Positions 35,427 to 44,078 of a DNA stretch of 64,000 nt are shown piece after piece. Numbering within the stretch: position 1 is the stretch's first letter; each line of letters opens with the position of its first letter. Both the position numbers and the translations under genes were made by a program. The stretch spans positions 1 through 64,000 of the forward strand of contig CACXPH010000007.1 in assembly GCA_902769535.1 (NCBI GenBank). Direction: 5' to 3'. Origin of the DNA: an uncultured Bacteroidales bacterium (GTDB lineage Bacteria; Bacteroidota; Bacteroidia; Bacteroidales; Paludibacteraceae). Under the pieces are notes generated by a model. That model searched no databases. It saw nothing but the letters and a program-made list of their open reading frames with translations, and was not told the DNA's origin.

Positions 35427-36824
35427 ATGAAGAACTATCTTTTCTTAACGGTTCTCTTAGTTGCTTTACTGTTCGTTTCCTGTGAACCGAACCCTGAACC
35501 TAAACCCGATCCACAACCGGTGGATAGTTTACACCATGATGCATTGTCTGTTACTGATGAGTTGTTCATCAACCCCGAACGTGGGTTCCATAAGGCTTTT
35601 GAATGCCATAGTAACGCCATTGCGCCTTTGACGGAAGGAGCTGTCAAAGCGTTTTACAATGCCGGATATTCACTTATCCATATTGATTTCTATATGGAGG
35701 ACTATCGCGATAAACTCATTGAGGAAGCTTATCTGGATGCAGTCCGCCAAAGTATGCAGGCGCTACGTGCAGGCGGCTGCAAATGTGTTCTTCGTTTTGC
35801 ATATACTAATAGCGAGGATCAGAGCCCGAGAGAGGCTACTGAAGAACTCGTTCTCCAACATATTGCGCAAATCAAACCCATTCTCCAGGAATATGCCGAT
35901 ATCATCTTTGTGATGGAAGCCGGCTTCGTAGGTGTATGGGGTGAGTGGTACTATACCAGTGGTAAATATACCGGTTTCAAGCAGAACCCTACTACCGATG
36001 AAGATTATGAGAGTCGTCGCCATGTGCTCAATGCCTTGCTGGATGCACTCCCGCAAGAACGCATGATTTGCATCCGTACACCTCAATTTAAATTAAAATG
36101 CTTGAGAATAACCGCGGCGGATACCATTACCCGCGAAGAAGCCTACAATGGCACACCGAAAGCCCGTGTAGCAGCGCATGATGATGCCATCATGGCGAAT
36201 AGCTCGGACTTGGGTACGTTCAATTCCGTAACACGTGCTTATTGGGAAGCCGATACGAAATATACCATTTACGGTGGTGAGTCGTGTCCTCCGGGAACGG
36301 AAGCATCGTGTGAGGAGACCTTGGATCAGTTCCTTAAGATGCACATCGGATATATCAACAACGACTATTATCGTCCGACTATTTCTAAATGGTTAGCCGG
36401 AGGCTGTCTTGATCAGATAAAACGTGAGATAGGTTATCGCTTTGAGGGACGAGACGTCGCTTCAACCAAGAATCCGAAAGCGGGAGAAGAACTGTATGTC
36501 AAACTGTCGCTTGTGAACGTGGGCTTTGCTGCGCCGAAGAACCCGCGTGACATCGAGATGATTCTCGTCAATGCGGCTAATCCGACCGAGCGTTACTCTG
36601 TTGTTCCGAAGAGCGACCCGCGCTTCTGGTTTACAGACGAGATGGTATATGTAGAGGCTGCTTTCCGTCCGACCAAGGCCGGCGATTATAAACTCTATCT
36701 CAACCTGCCGGATCCGAAACCGAATCTGCGCAATAATCCTCGTTTCTCTATCCGTTTGGCGAACAATAATTGCTGGGATGAGAAGACAGGTTATAACTAT
36801 TTGACAACCATAACTGTAGAATAA
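35427..36824 (+). CDS. DUF4874/DUF4832-type lipoprotein
   Basis: A 465-residue lipoprotein (lipobox LLFVSCEPN). The N-terminal half (about 40-210) fits DUF4874 with INPERGFHKAF and a TIM-barrel-like core (SLIHIDFYMEDYRD, CVLRFAYTN, EAGFVGVWGEWYYTS). The C-terminal half (about 215-460) fits DUF4832 with a beta-sandwich end. The fold resembles glycosidase-like barrels, but no catalytic pair can be assigned with certainty. The ATG at 35400 would put 9 more residues before the signal peptide, so 35427 is chosen. It lies in the polysaccharide-utilisation operon and may be a new glycoside-active family. Confidence 0.75.
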   Translation: MKNYLFLTVLLVALLFVSCEPNPEPKPDPQPVDSLHHDALSVTDELFINPERGFHKAFECHSNAIAPLTEGAVKAFYNAGYSLIHIDFYMEDYRDKLIEEAYLDAVRQSMQALRAGGCKCVLRFAYTNSEDQSPREATEELVLQHIAQIKPILQEYADIIFVMEAGFVGVWGEWYYTSGKYTGFKQNPTTDEDYESRRHVLNALLDALPQERMICIRTPQFKLKCLRITAADTITREEAYNGTPKARVAAHDDAIMANSSDLGTFNSVTRAYWEADTKYTIYGGESCPPGTEASCEETLDQFLKMHIGYINNDYYRPTISKWLAGGCLDQIKREIGYRFEGRDVASTKNPKAGEELYVKLSLVNVGFAAPKNPRDIEMILVNAANPTERYSVVPKSDPRFWFTDEMVYVEAAFRPTKAGDYKLYLNLPDPKPNLRNNPRFSIRLANNNCWDEKTGYNYLTTITVE

Positions 36825-36825
36825 T

Positions 36826-37698
36826 ATGAAAGATAAACTTTGGTTACTATTCATCCTCATCACCGTGGTTACCTGGGGTGTATGGGGAGCGTTCTCCGGC
36901 TATCAGATTCAAAATGGAATTCCGGATACCGTCGTGTATATCCTGTGGGCATTGTCGATGATCCCATGTGCTATCGTGGCACTCATCATCAACAAGGGCA
37001 AGTTTCTTCATGACGGCAAATCCGCCGTGTTGGGTTGCACGGTGGGTTTGCTCGGCGCAGGAGGACAATTGGTGCTCTTCAAGGCGTTAACGCTCGGCCC
37101 GAGTTATATCATCTATCCTTTCATCTCGATGTCGCCTGTGATTGTGATCACTCTCGCGGCTATCTTCTTGAAGGAGAAAGCAACACGCTGGCAAATAGCC
37201 GGCATCGTAGTAGCGCTTATCGCTATTCTGTTGCTCTCGCTCGAGACCGGTCAGGAAGGTAGTCCGGTCAGCGGATGGCTGTGGATCGTATTGGCTATTC
37301 TGGTGCTCTTTGCATGGGGTATTCAGGGCTTCTTTATGAAGTTTGCCAACAACTCCATGGACGCGGAGTCGATCTTCGTTTGGATGGCGCTCAGCGGCTT
37401 GGTACTCATCCCCGTAGCTTGGTATATGAGTCCGGATGCAGCGAATTTCTTTGCTGCCCAGACATCGGCGAACACCAGTTTTGGTTGCTTCGGCATCCAG
37501 ATTCTCAATTCGATCGGTGCCCTGACGCTTGTGTACGCCTATCGTTACGGCAAGGCTGTCATCGTATCGCCGATGGAAGGTCTCTCACCGATGGTAACGG
37601 TACTGCTGTCGCTTATTATCCTCAGCGTCATTCCGAACCCGCTGCAGATAGCAGGTATCTGCTGCGCTGCCTTCGCGATGTACGCATTGTCTAAATAA
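36826..37698 (+). CDS. EamA/DMT-family inner-membrane transporter
   Basis: A 290-residue protein with about 10 hydrophobic helices in two EamA repeats (about 5-135 and 150-288), including the VLFKALTLGPSYIIYPFISMSP stretch and a second-half LVYAYRYGKAVIVSPMEGLSP mirror. DMT permeases export or import small metabolites. The ATG comes one base after the preceding stop, so it is tightly coupled within the polysaccharide operon and may import the released sugar. The substrate is unknown. Confidence 0.8.
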   Translation: MKDKLWLLFILITVVTWGVWGAFSGYQIQNGIPDTVVYILWALSMIPCAIVALIINKGKFLHDGKSAVLGCTVGLLGAGGQLVLFKALTLGPSYIIYPFISMSPVIVITLAAIFLKEKATRWQIAGIVVALIAILLLSLETGQEGSPVSGWLWIVLAILVLFAWGIQGFFMKFANNSMDAESIFVWMALSGLVLIPVAWYMSPDAANFFAAQTSANTSFGCFGIQILNSIGALTLVYAYRYGKAVIVSPMEGLSPMVTVLLSLIILSVIPNPLQIAGICCAAFAMYALSK

Positions 37699-37709
37699 TG
37701 GAGTAGGGT

Positions 37710-38801
37710 ATGAGAAAATTTCTTCTATTGGCGCTGTTGGTTAGCACTGCCTATACGTATGCTGCGCTGCCGTTGGTGTACAAGGGTGACACCTTGGAGT
37801 TTGACTATAGTTGGAAGCGTTCTAAATGCGGTACTGTAAGCGAATCATTAGGCCTTCCGGAGATTTCCGGTATTGCCTGCTCGCGTGTCACGCCGGGATA
37901 TATCTGGATGGAGAGCGATGACTATGAGAGTTTTATTATCGCTACCACGGAGAAGGGACAAAAATCTGCATGTAAGCTCAAAATGTCCAAGACCATCGGA
38001 TGGGATTGGGAAGATATGTCCGGTGGTGTCTATGAGGGTAAGAACTACCTGTTTATCGGCTCTTTTGGCGATAACGAAGAGACGCGTAAGGATTATCGGA
38101 TTGTGTGGTTTGAAGAACCGGCTATCGATCCTGTCAACAAACCGGAGCAGACCGTCACGCCGAACTATATCCGCTATAAGTATCCGGATGGAAAGAGCCA
38201 CAATAACGAGGCGCTCATGTATGATAACCGTGAGCAGATGATTTATATCATCACCAAGGTCTATTACAATGTGTGCCAGGTCTTCAAACTGCCGTTCCGT
38301 TTGGATTACAGCACCTCCGATACACTCACGCTCGAATATGTATGCGACCTGGGTGTCCGCTCTGACTTGGGTGAGAATAGCAGTAATAAGCCGTATATGG
38401 GCTTCCATCTCGTTACCGGTGCGGATATATCACCGGACGGCAAGTATATCCTCATTAAGAACCACAATAATATCGTTGCGAAATACTCGTGGGTTCTGCT
38501 GTGGAAACGCGAAGAAGGCGAGAGCGTGGCAGAGACGCTGACGAACGGTACGCCTCATCCGATATACTGCTATACGTATGAGTGGCAAGGAGAAGCTATC
38601 TGTTGGTTGAATAACGACACGTTCTATACCACCAGCGATAGCGATGGCGAACCGCCTATCTACAAATATACGCGTAAGTGGGGAGAAGGTGTCGAGAACG
38701 TGCAGGCGCAGAACGACAACCGCCTCGTCATGAGAGACGGCGCTATCTTCCTCCGCACCCCCAACGGCTTCTACACCCTCGACGGCCGTAAGGTTCAGTA
38801 A
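37710..38801 (+). CDS. Secreted beta-rich protein with C-terminal tail
   Basis: A 363-residue exported protein (signal peptide about 1-19). The body is beta-rich with repeated strands (EISGIACSRVTPGYIWMESDD, NEALMYDN, GFHLVTGADISPDGKYILI), suggesting a beta-propeller-like fold of about six blades. It could bind or hydrolyse a ligand; no catalytic motif was recognised. The C-terminus NRLVMRDGAIFLRTPNGFYTLDGRKV resembles the tail of the other secreted proteins in the window. It is the last gene of the operon, and a strong terminator follows. Confidence 0.72.
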   Translation: MRKFLLLALLVSTAYTYAALPLVYKGDTLEFDYSWKRSKCGTVSESLGLPEISGIACSRVTPGYIWMESDDYESFIIATTEKGQKSACKLKMSKTIGWDWEDMSGGVYEGKNYLFIGSFGDNEETRKDYRIVWFEEPAIDPVNKPEQTVTPNYIRYKYPDGKSHNNEALMYDNREQMIYIITKVYYNVCQVFKLPFRLDYSTSDTLTLEYVCDLGVRSDLGENSSNKPYMGFHLVTGADISPDGKYILIKNHNNIVAKYSWVLLWKREEGESVAETLTNGTPHPIYCYTYEWQGEAICWLNNDTFYTTSDSDGEPPIYKYTRKWGEGVENVQAQNDNRLVMRDGAIFLRTPNGFYTLDGRKVQ

Positions 38802-38824
38802 ACAAAAAGTTCAGTAAATAAAAA
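38793..38824. repeat. 16-bp tandem duplication containing the stop codon
   Basis: GTTCAGTAAACAAAAA and GTTCAGTAAATAAAAA follow one another, the first carrying the stop TAA of the 37710 gene. Sixteen is twice the common 8-bp period. Confidence 0.75.
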
Positions 38825-38836
38825 GAAGGTTGTATG

Positions 38837-38867
38837 ATCGCACTCCATACGGGGTGCGATTTTTTTG
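38837..38867 (+). terminator. Rho-independent terminator of the polysaccharide operon
   Basis: A perfect-like 10-12 bp stem (ATCGCACTCC with GGGGTGCGAT, ATAC loop, one G-T pair) is followed by a run of Ts. Confidence 0.88.
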
Positions 38868-38926
38868 AGTTCCCCCCAAAAATATGGTCATGATATACCG
38901 TTCTTAAAGCGTGAAGCGCCGAATGT

Positions 38927-38981
38927 AACGTATATCTAACGTATATCTATCGTGTATCTATCGTGTTTATTACGTAATAAG
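38927..38981. repeat. Period-11 tandem array, unit AACGTATATCT
   Basis: Two perfect units, then ATCGTGTATCT, ATCGTGTTTAT and a degenerate TACGTAATAAG. It lies between a terminator and the next promoter, not in a transcribed junction. Confidence 0.82.
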
Positions 38982-39112
38982 TAGCATAAAACACGCTGCA
39001 ATAGTGCAGGAAATAATTGACATACGCAAATAAGAATGGCAAAAAAATCTTGCAATTGTAGTTACGGGCATGGGACGAAATAAGAACTTTCAACTAAAAA
39101 AATCGTAAAATA

Positions 39113-39144
39113 TTTGCGTGTTTGCGATTTTTTTTGTACCTTTG
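39113..39144 (+). promoter_or_regulatory. Promoter of the DUF349-ftsE-sufE operon
   Basis: TTTG (39113-39116), 20-bp spacer, TACCTTTG (39137-39144): exact consensus. The leader is about 20 nt. Confidence 0.8.
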
Positions 39145-39168
39145 CGCCGCAATTTGTGCATAATCGTT

Positions 39169-40419
39169 ATGGCAAACACACGACAAGAGATTATTGATGA
39201 ACTCAAGCAGCTGCTTGAGCAGGATCCCACGGCTACGCTCAAGGAGCAGGTAGACCGGCTGAAAACACAGTTCTATACCGTTACGGACAATGTAGTTGAC
39301 GGCGTAGAGGAGGAAGTGAATAACTTAGAGGAGCAATTCAAGGAGTTGTTGTCCGTCTATAAGGCAAAGCGCGCTGAAGAAGCAGCTGCTCAGGCCAAGG
39401 AGGAGGCGGAGAACCTTGAGAAGAAACAGGCTATCCTCGAGCAGATGAAGACCATGGTCGAAGGCGCAGATGCCGACGAAGTGATGGCGAACCTGCAGAA
39501 GATGCGTGAGCTTCAGGCTGCATGGAAGCAGATCGGCGCTGTGCCGGCACCGCAGGTGCAACCGCTCCGTAAGGCCTATCAGCAGTATCAGGAGCAGTTC
39601 TATGACCTGGTTAAAATCAACATCGAGTTGCGTGACCTGGATTTCAAGAAGAACCTTGAGCTCAAGACCCTCCTCTGTGAGGCTGCAGAGAAACTGCAGA
39701 ACAACGAGAATATCGTGGAGGCATCGCGTGCGCTGCAGCAGCTGCATGACGAGTGGGCTGAGATAGGTCCGGTGGCTCGTGAGCTGCGTGAAGACCTGTG
39801 GAACCGCTTCAAAGAGGCGTCCTCTGTCATCAATAAGAAGCACCAGGCATACTTCGACAACCTGCACGCCAAAGAGCAGGCAAACCTCGAAGCCAAGCGT
39901 GCTATCGTCGAGCAGATGAAGACTATTAACGAGCCGCTCATTAACGGCGAGCCGTGGAACGCGAAGAACTGGGAGGAGGCCACGGAGAAAGTGCAAGCCC
40001 TGCAGACCGAATGGCGTAAGATAGGCTTCGCTCCGAAGAAATTCAACCAGTCCATCTACGATGAGTACCGCGCTGAGTGCGACCGCTTCTTCAGCACGAA
40101 GAAAGAGTTCTTCATCGAGCTCCGTGAGCGCCGCAAAGAGCGTGAGCAACGCCATAAAGAGTACCTGGAACGTCAGAAAGCCCGTGAAGAACGTGCTAAA
40201 GAGCGTGAGGAGCGTCGTAAGCTCGCCATCGAGAAGGGTACGGATAACCTCCGTCGCATGCACGAGAAACTCAAACAGGAGATCAAGACGGCGGAGAATA
40301 ACATCCTCTTCTTTACCGCTAAGTCCAAGACCGCGAACAAGCTCGTCGATGCCATGCAGAAGAAGATCGACGAACTCAAGCAGCAGTTGGCGGATATTGA
40401 GAACAAAATGGAGGAGTAG
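39169..40419 (+). CDS. DUF349 coiled-coil protein
   Basis: A 416-residue, highly charged, mostly helical protein with several DUF349 repeats (ELQAAWKQIGAVP, LHDEWAEIGPVARELRE, LQTEWRKIGFAPKKFN) and a long Arg/Glu/Lys coiled-coil (about 300-400). The function of the family is unknown. The ATG at 39169 follows the promoter at 39113-39144; an upstream ATG at 39118 would fall inside the promoter and is rejected. It heads an operon with ftsE and sufE, ending in the short period-7 array at the ftsE start. Confidence 0.8.
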   Translation: MANTRQEIIDELKQLLEQDPTATLKEQVDRLKTQFYTVTDNVVDGVEEEVNNLEEQFKELLSVYKAKRAEEAAAQAKEEAENLEKKQAILEQMKTMVEGADADEVMANLQKMRELQAAWKQIGAVPAPQVQPLRKAYQQYQEQFYDLVKINIELRDLDFKKNLELKTLLCEAAEKLQNNENIVEASRALQQLHDEWAEIGPVARELREDLWNRFKEASSVINKKHQAYFDNLHAKEQANLEAKRAIVEQMKTINEPLINGEPWNAKNWEEATEKVQALQTEWRKIGFAPKKFNQSIYDEYRAECDRFFSTKKEFFIELRERRKEREQRHKEYLERQKAREERAKEREERRKLAIEKGTDNLRRMHEKLKQEIKTAENNILFFTAKSKTANKLVDAMQKKIDELKQQLADIENKMEE

Positions 40420-40436
40420 AGGTTAGAGGTGAGCGA
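40416..40436. repeat. Period-7 array, unit TTAGAGG-like, from the DUF349 stop to the ftsE start
   Basis: GTAGAGG, TTAGAGG and TGAGCGA. The first unit contains the DUF349 stop TAG and the GTG start of ftsE straddles the end of the second. The same GTTAGAG unit precedes porU. Confidence 0.7.
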
Positions 40437-41088
40437 GTTAATTGTATATAAGAACGTAGAGATTTGTCAAGCCGACCAGATCGTGCTCCATGACGTCAAT
40501 CTGACGGTGGAAGGCGGCGAGATGATCTATCTGCTCGGTAAGGTGGGTAGCGGTAAGTCGAGTCTGATGAAGACTTTCTACGGTGCCCTGCCGATTGCCG
40601 GCGGAGAGGCGCGCGTGCTGGAGTACGACATGACGCATATACGGCGTCGTAAACTGCCGTACCTCCGTCGCCGCTTGGGTATCATCTTCCAGGATTATAA
40701 ACTGCTGACCGACCGCTCTGTGGAGGAGAATCTGCTGTTCGTGCTCCGCGCCACCGGCTGGAAGGATAAGACACTCATGAACGCACACGTGCACGAGGTG
40801 CTTGAACAGGTAGGCATGGAAACCAAGGCCTATAAGAAGCCGTACGAACTGTCGGGAGGTGAGCAGCAGCGTGTGGTCATCGCGCGTGCGCTTCTCAACT
40901 CGCCGGAGATCATCCTGGCGGACGAACCGACCGGTAACCTCGATGTTGAGACCGGACGTGAGATCATGGACCTCTTGTATGCCATCTCGCAGGCCGGTAT
41001 TACGGTCATTATGTCCACGCACAACCTCCATTGGCCGGAGCAGTATACGGGACGCAAACTCATTTTCGAGAATGGCGAAATCCATTAA
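40429..41088 (+). CDS. ftsE: FtsE cell-division ABC-transporter ATPase
   Basis: A 219-residue ATPase with Walker A GKVGSGKSSLMK, signature LSGGEQQRVVIARALL and Walker B IILADEPTGNLD, in the FtsE arrangement with IFQDYKLLTDRSVEENL. FtsE works with FtsX at the division septum to control peptidoglycan hydrolases; no FtsX gene is adjacent here. The start is GTG, inside the repeat. It overlaps sufE by 17 bp. Confidence 0.9.
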   Translation: MSELIVYKNVEICQADQIVLHDVNLTVEGGEMIYLLGKVGSGKSSLMKTFYGALPIAGGEARVLEYDMTHIRRRKLPYLRRRLGIIFQDYKLLTDRSVEENLLFVLRATGWKDKTLMNAHVHEVLEQVGMETKAYKKPYELSGGEQQRVVIARALLNSPEIILADEPTGNLDVETGREIMDLLYAISQAGITVIMSTHNLHWPEQYTGRKLIFENGEIH

Positions 41089-41500
41089 CGAGATACAAGA
41101 TGAGATCATCGATGAGTTCGAACTCTTCGACGATTGGATGGAGCGCTATCAGTTGCTCGTGGATTATGCCAACGAACTCAAGCAACATCCTTTTCCGCAA
41201 GAAGACTTGACGGATCAGAACTTGATTGACGGATGTCAGTCGAAAGTATGGTTCACGGCGAAGATGGACGGAGACTTGCTCTATTTCAACGGCGAGTCGG
41301 ATGCGTTATTAGTCAAAGGCATCGTAGCGCTGCTCATCCACGTGCTGAGTGGTCACACGCCGCAAGAGATAGCGACGGCCGATCTCTATTTCATCGACCG
41401 CATAGGCCTGCGCGAGCACCTGAGCCCGACGCGAAACAATGGCGTTGCCGCTATGCTCAAACAGATGAAACTATACGCTCTCGCGTATCAAGCGAAATAA
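41072..41500 (+). CDS. sufE: SufE-type Fe-S cluster assembly protein
   Basis: A 142-residue protein with the conserved cysteine context LIDGCQSKVWFTA (about 50-60) and the SufE fold. SufE accepts sulfur from the SufS desulfurase and passes it to the SufBCD scaffold. The start ATG at 41072 overlaps ftsE, and the 3' end overlaps the convergent aroK gene by 30 bp, an unusual tail-to-tail overlap. Confidence 0.88.
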   Translation: MAKSINEIQDEIIDEFELFDDWMERYQLLVDYANELKQHPFPQEDLTDQNLIDGCQSKVWFTAKMDGDLLYFNGESDALLVKGIVALLIHVLSGHTPQEIATADLYFIDRIGLREHLSPTRNNGVAAMLKQMKLYALAYQAK

Positions 41501-42016
41501 ATCCTGCGCGATGCGTTCATCGGACTGCTCATCGCAGATCTCTACATCGTAAATATGGTGCGCCTGTGCATAGAAAGGCTCACGCGCAGCCAACTGAGGA
41601 GCTATGAAGTCAAGTAGCTCCTTTTCTGTGCGACCTTGCAGAACCGGTCGCTCACTCAGATCCGTTAGACTGAGCCGTTTGGCCAAGTGCTCCGGCTTCC
41701 AACGGATATAGATACTCGTGCCTAACTCACGCAGACACTCCATGTTGTCTTCCCAACACGGATAACCGCCTCCCGTGGCGTAGATTATATGCTCGAACGG
41801 AATCTGGTCCGCCAAGTCCTCTACGACGTATTTCTCTTTCTTTCGGAAGGCCTCCAGACCGTACTGACGGATATACTCTGCCGTAGTGAGTCCGTGAATC
41901 TGATAGAACGCATCGTCCAGATCCACAAAACGCCAACCGAGCTTATCGGCCAGCAATCGACCGGCAGTAGTCTTACCGGCTCCCATATAACCCACTAAAT
42001 AAATCGGAAATTCCAT
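41471..42016 (-). CDS. aroK: Shikimate kinase
   Basis: A 181-residue nucleoside-monophosphate-kinase-like fold with the P-loop LVGYMGAGKTTAGR, the shikimate-binding DLDDAF, a GGGYPCW segment and the LAKR lid. Shikimate kinase phosphorylates shikimate for aromatic amino-acid synthesis. It is the last gene of the FAH-porU-porV-ispF unit, and its ATG overlaps the preceding stop codon by one base. Confidence 0.93.
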   Translation of the reverse strand: MEFPIYLVGYMGAGKTTAGRLLADKLGWRFVDLDDAFYQIHGLTTAEYIRQYGLEAFRKKEKYVVEDLADQIPFEHIIYATGGGYPCWEDNMECLRELGTSIYIRWKPEHLAKRLSLTDLSERPVLQGRTEKELLDFIAPQLAAREPFYAQAHHIYDVEICDEQSDERIAQDLFRLIRESV

Positions 42017-42336
42017 TAGTATTCCCAGTTGTCATTGTCTTTCCAGATGATCCGGCCGTTCTCGATTGTGGCCAGCGGAAAGATGGAAGAGAAGGGTGGA
42101 GTGACGGTCTGTATCAGTTTCCACTCCTTATTATATACGCGCGCGCAAGAAGAGCACTGCGGTGCACAAGCCGTGAACACGACCAGTATCGAGTCGCCTT
42201 TATACACCTCCAGCGTCGTGCTGTCGGTCAGCGCGATCTTCTCGTACGGACCGTCTTGTACGACTACTTTCGGATCTCCGCCTAACTGAAACAGATCAGC
42301 TATGAGCGACAGTGTTATCGATAAGAGCAACGGCAT
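42016..42336 (-). CDS. Small exported protein, unknown function
   Basis: A 106-residue protein with a hydrophobic start (MPLLLSITLSLIADLFQ). It contains a cysteine cluster FTACAPQCSSCARVY that could be a disulfide or metal site. No family was recognised. It overlaps ispF by 41 bp and touches aroK, so it is part of the porU operon. Confidence 0.65.
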   Translation of the reverse strand: MPLLLSITLSLIADLFQLGGDPKVVVQDGPYEKIALTDSTTLEVYKGDSILVVFTACAPQCSSCARVYNKEWKLIQTVTPPFSSIFPLATIENGRIIWKDNDNWEY

Positions 42337-42784
42337 AGGCTGCTATTCCTTCTTCGCGTCCTACAAATCCTAAATACTCGGTGGTCGTGGCTTTGAGGCT
42401 TACTTGGTTAGTCTCCACACCCATGACCTGAGCCAGACACGCCTGCATGGCGTCGATATGCGGGTTCAGTTTCGGTGCTTGCGCGCAGATCGTGATGTCG
42501 CAGTTGCCCAGTTCATAACCGGCCTTACGCAACATCGCCATCACACGGCGCAGCAGGATCTTCGAGTCGATCCCTTCGTATTCGTTACCTTTGGTATCCG
42601 GGAAATGATAACCGATGTCCCGCATGGCGGCCGCACCTAACAGCGCGTCGCACAGCGCATGAATGACGACATCGGCGTCCGAATGACCCAACAGACCTTT
42701 CTCGTACGGCACTTCAATTCCCCCTAACCACAGTTGGCGGTCAGGGGAGAATTGATGCACATCATATCCGAAACCTATTCTCAC
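42296..42784 (-). CDS. ispF: 2-C-methyl-D-erythritol 2,4-cyclodiphosphate synthase
   Basis: A 162-residue enzyme of isoprenoid (MEP pathway) synthesis. Motifs GYDVHQF (metal His), HSDADVVIHALCDALLGA and the closing VKATTTE-like SLKATTTEYLGFVGREEGIAA are diagnostic. It starts at a GTG overlapping the porV stop and follows porV as in other Bacteroidales. Confidence 0.95.
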   Translation of the reverse strand: MRIGFGYDVHQFSPDRQLWLGGIEVPYEKGLLGHSDADVVIHALCDALLGAAAMRDIGYHFPDTKGNEYEGIDSKILLRRVMAMLRKAGYELGNCDITICAQAPKLNPHIDAMQACLAQVMGVETNQVSLKATTTEYLGFVGREEGIAAYAVALIDNTVAHS

Positions 42785-43977
42785 TTTTTCTTGTTATCCA
42801 CAAGATCCTTGATACCTGCGAGGTCGAAGCCCAGCGTAAAACGCATGGTCTGATCCAGCGGGTTGCTCGATGCTAAACCGATACAGTAAGCGACATCAAG
42901 GCTAACGATCGAGAGGTGGAAACCGGCACCTACAGTGATGTAGTTACGGTTACCTTTGTAGAAGTTCTCGTAGCTGTAACCGGCACGAGCGAAGAACTGC
43001 TTGTTGTAGCTATACTCGATACCTGCACCCCAGCGAACCTCTGCGAACTCCTCCTTGAAACCACCCGGAGCGTCGTTGAACGACTGGAACCAACCCTTCG
43101 CTGAGTTGAGTGCCGAATAAGCGTCCTGACTCATCTGCCAGGTCGTCTCATCGTTCGGATCAAAGCCTTCCGTGTATTTCGACTTACGGCTCGGAACGAG
43201 CAGCTTGTTAGCCTCTACGTTGAAGGTCAAGAAATTGTACTTGTCGCACGGCAGTTCGTAGCTGGCACCGATATTCATGCTTGCCGGGATGAAGTTCTGG
43301 GTCACCTTGTCGTAGGTCATCTTACCACCGAGGTTCTTCAGACTGAAACCGAGTGCGAAGTGACTGGTACCCATCGGCAACTCAAACGGTTGACGGTAGT
43401 ACAGCGCGATGTCAGCTGCCATTGTCCATGCCGGGTACATCTCCGTACCACCTGCAATCGAACTGTTCGAACCGTTGTTGAGGTCGCTATACATGAAGCG
43501 AACAGCCACACTCATCGAAACGTACTCATGCAGTTTACGGAAATAACTGAGGTCGAGCGCCCACTCGTTGGGACGAACGTCCATGATCTTGTCACCGCTC
43601 GCGTTGGTCAGCGCTACATCACCTAATGAGAAATACGTGAAGCTGGCACCGATACCGCCTCCGAGGTCACCGAAGTTATAGAAACCTGCGAGGTAAGCCA
43701 GGTCGATGTCGCTCACCAACTTACGCAACCACGGCGTGTAGTTAGCGGTGATACCACCCTTCGAGTACATGTACGCGTACTTGGCAGGGTTCCAGTACTG
43801 CGAGTTAAAATCTGCTTCAGTTGCTACACCAAGGTCACCCATACCGGCGGCACGTGCGTCCGGAGCAATCGACAAGGACGGCATAGAAGTGATCAACGGG
43901 TTCATCGTTTCGTCAACAGCCATGGCGCTTGCGCTGAAGCACACAACAGCTGCGAGAGAAATAAAGATTTTTTTCAT
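42781..43977 (-). CDS. porV: Type IX secretion outer-membrane protein PorV
   Basis: A 398-residue outer-membrane beta-barrel of the PorV/LptO (FadL-like) family with signal peptide (about 1-20) and typical opening MPSLSIAPDARAAGMGDLGVA. PorV shuttles type IX substrates to PorU at the cell surface. It lies directly downstream of porU and upstream of ispF. A period-8 array precedes it, 30 bp upstream of the ATG. Confidence 0.93.
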   Translation of the reverse strand: MKKIFISLAAVVCFSASAMAVDETMNPLITSMPSLSIAPDARAAGMGDLGVATEADFNSQYWNPAKYAYMYSKGGITANYTPWLRKLVSDIDLAYLAGFYNFGDLGGGIGASFTYFSLGDVALTNASGDKIMDVRPNEWALDLSYFRKLHEYVSMSVAVRFMYSDLNNGSNSSIAGGTEMYPAWTMAADIALYYRQPFELPMGTSHFALGFSLKNLGGKMTYDKVTQNFIPASMNIGASYELPCDKYNFLTFNVEANKLLVPSRKSKYTEGFDPNDETTWQMSQDAYSALNSAKGWFQSFNDAPGGFKEEFAEVRWGAGIEYSYNKQFFARAGYSYENFYKGNRNYITVGAGFHLSIVSLDVAYCIGLASSNPLDQTMRFTLGFDLAGIKDLVDNKKK

Positions 43978-44006
43978 TGTGTTGTTATTTGTTGTTTAAA
44001 TGTTTT

Positions 44007-44046
44007 TTCGTAATTACGTAATCACGTAATACCGTTATTACGATTT
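44007..44046. repeat. Period-8 array, unit TACGTAAT, upstream of porV
   Basis: Five units (TTCGTAAT, TACGTAAT, CACGTAAT, ACCGTTAT, TACGATTT) lie between the porU stop (44079) and the porV start. The same unit occurs at 59336-59367. Confidence 0.83.
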
Positions 44047-44078
44047 ATGTTTTATCTTCAAGCGATATGTTTCATAGG

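Larger units (their letters stand above)
38802..39168. other. 367-bp intergenic region between two plus-strand units
   Basis: No gene is seen. It contains the 16-bp duplication, the strong terminator (38837-38867), the period-11 array (38927-38981) and the consensus promoter of the DUF349 gene (39113-39144). Confidence 0.8.
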
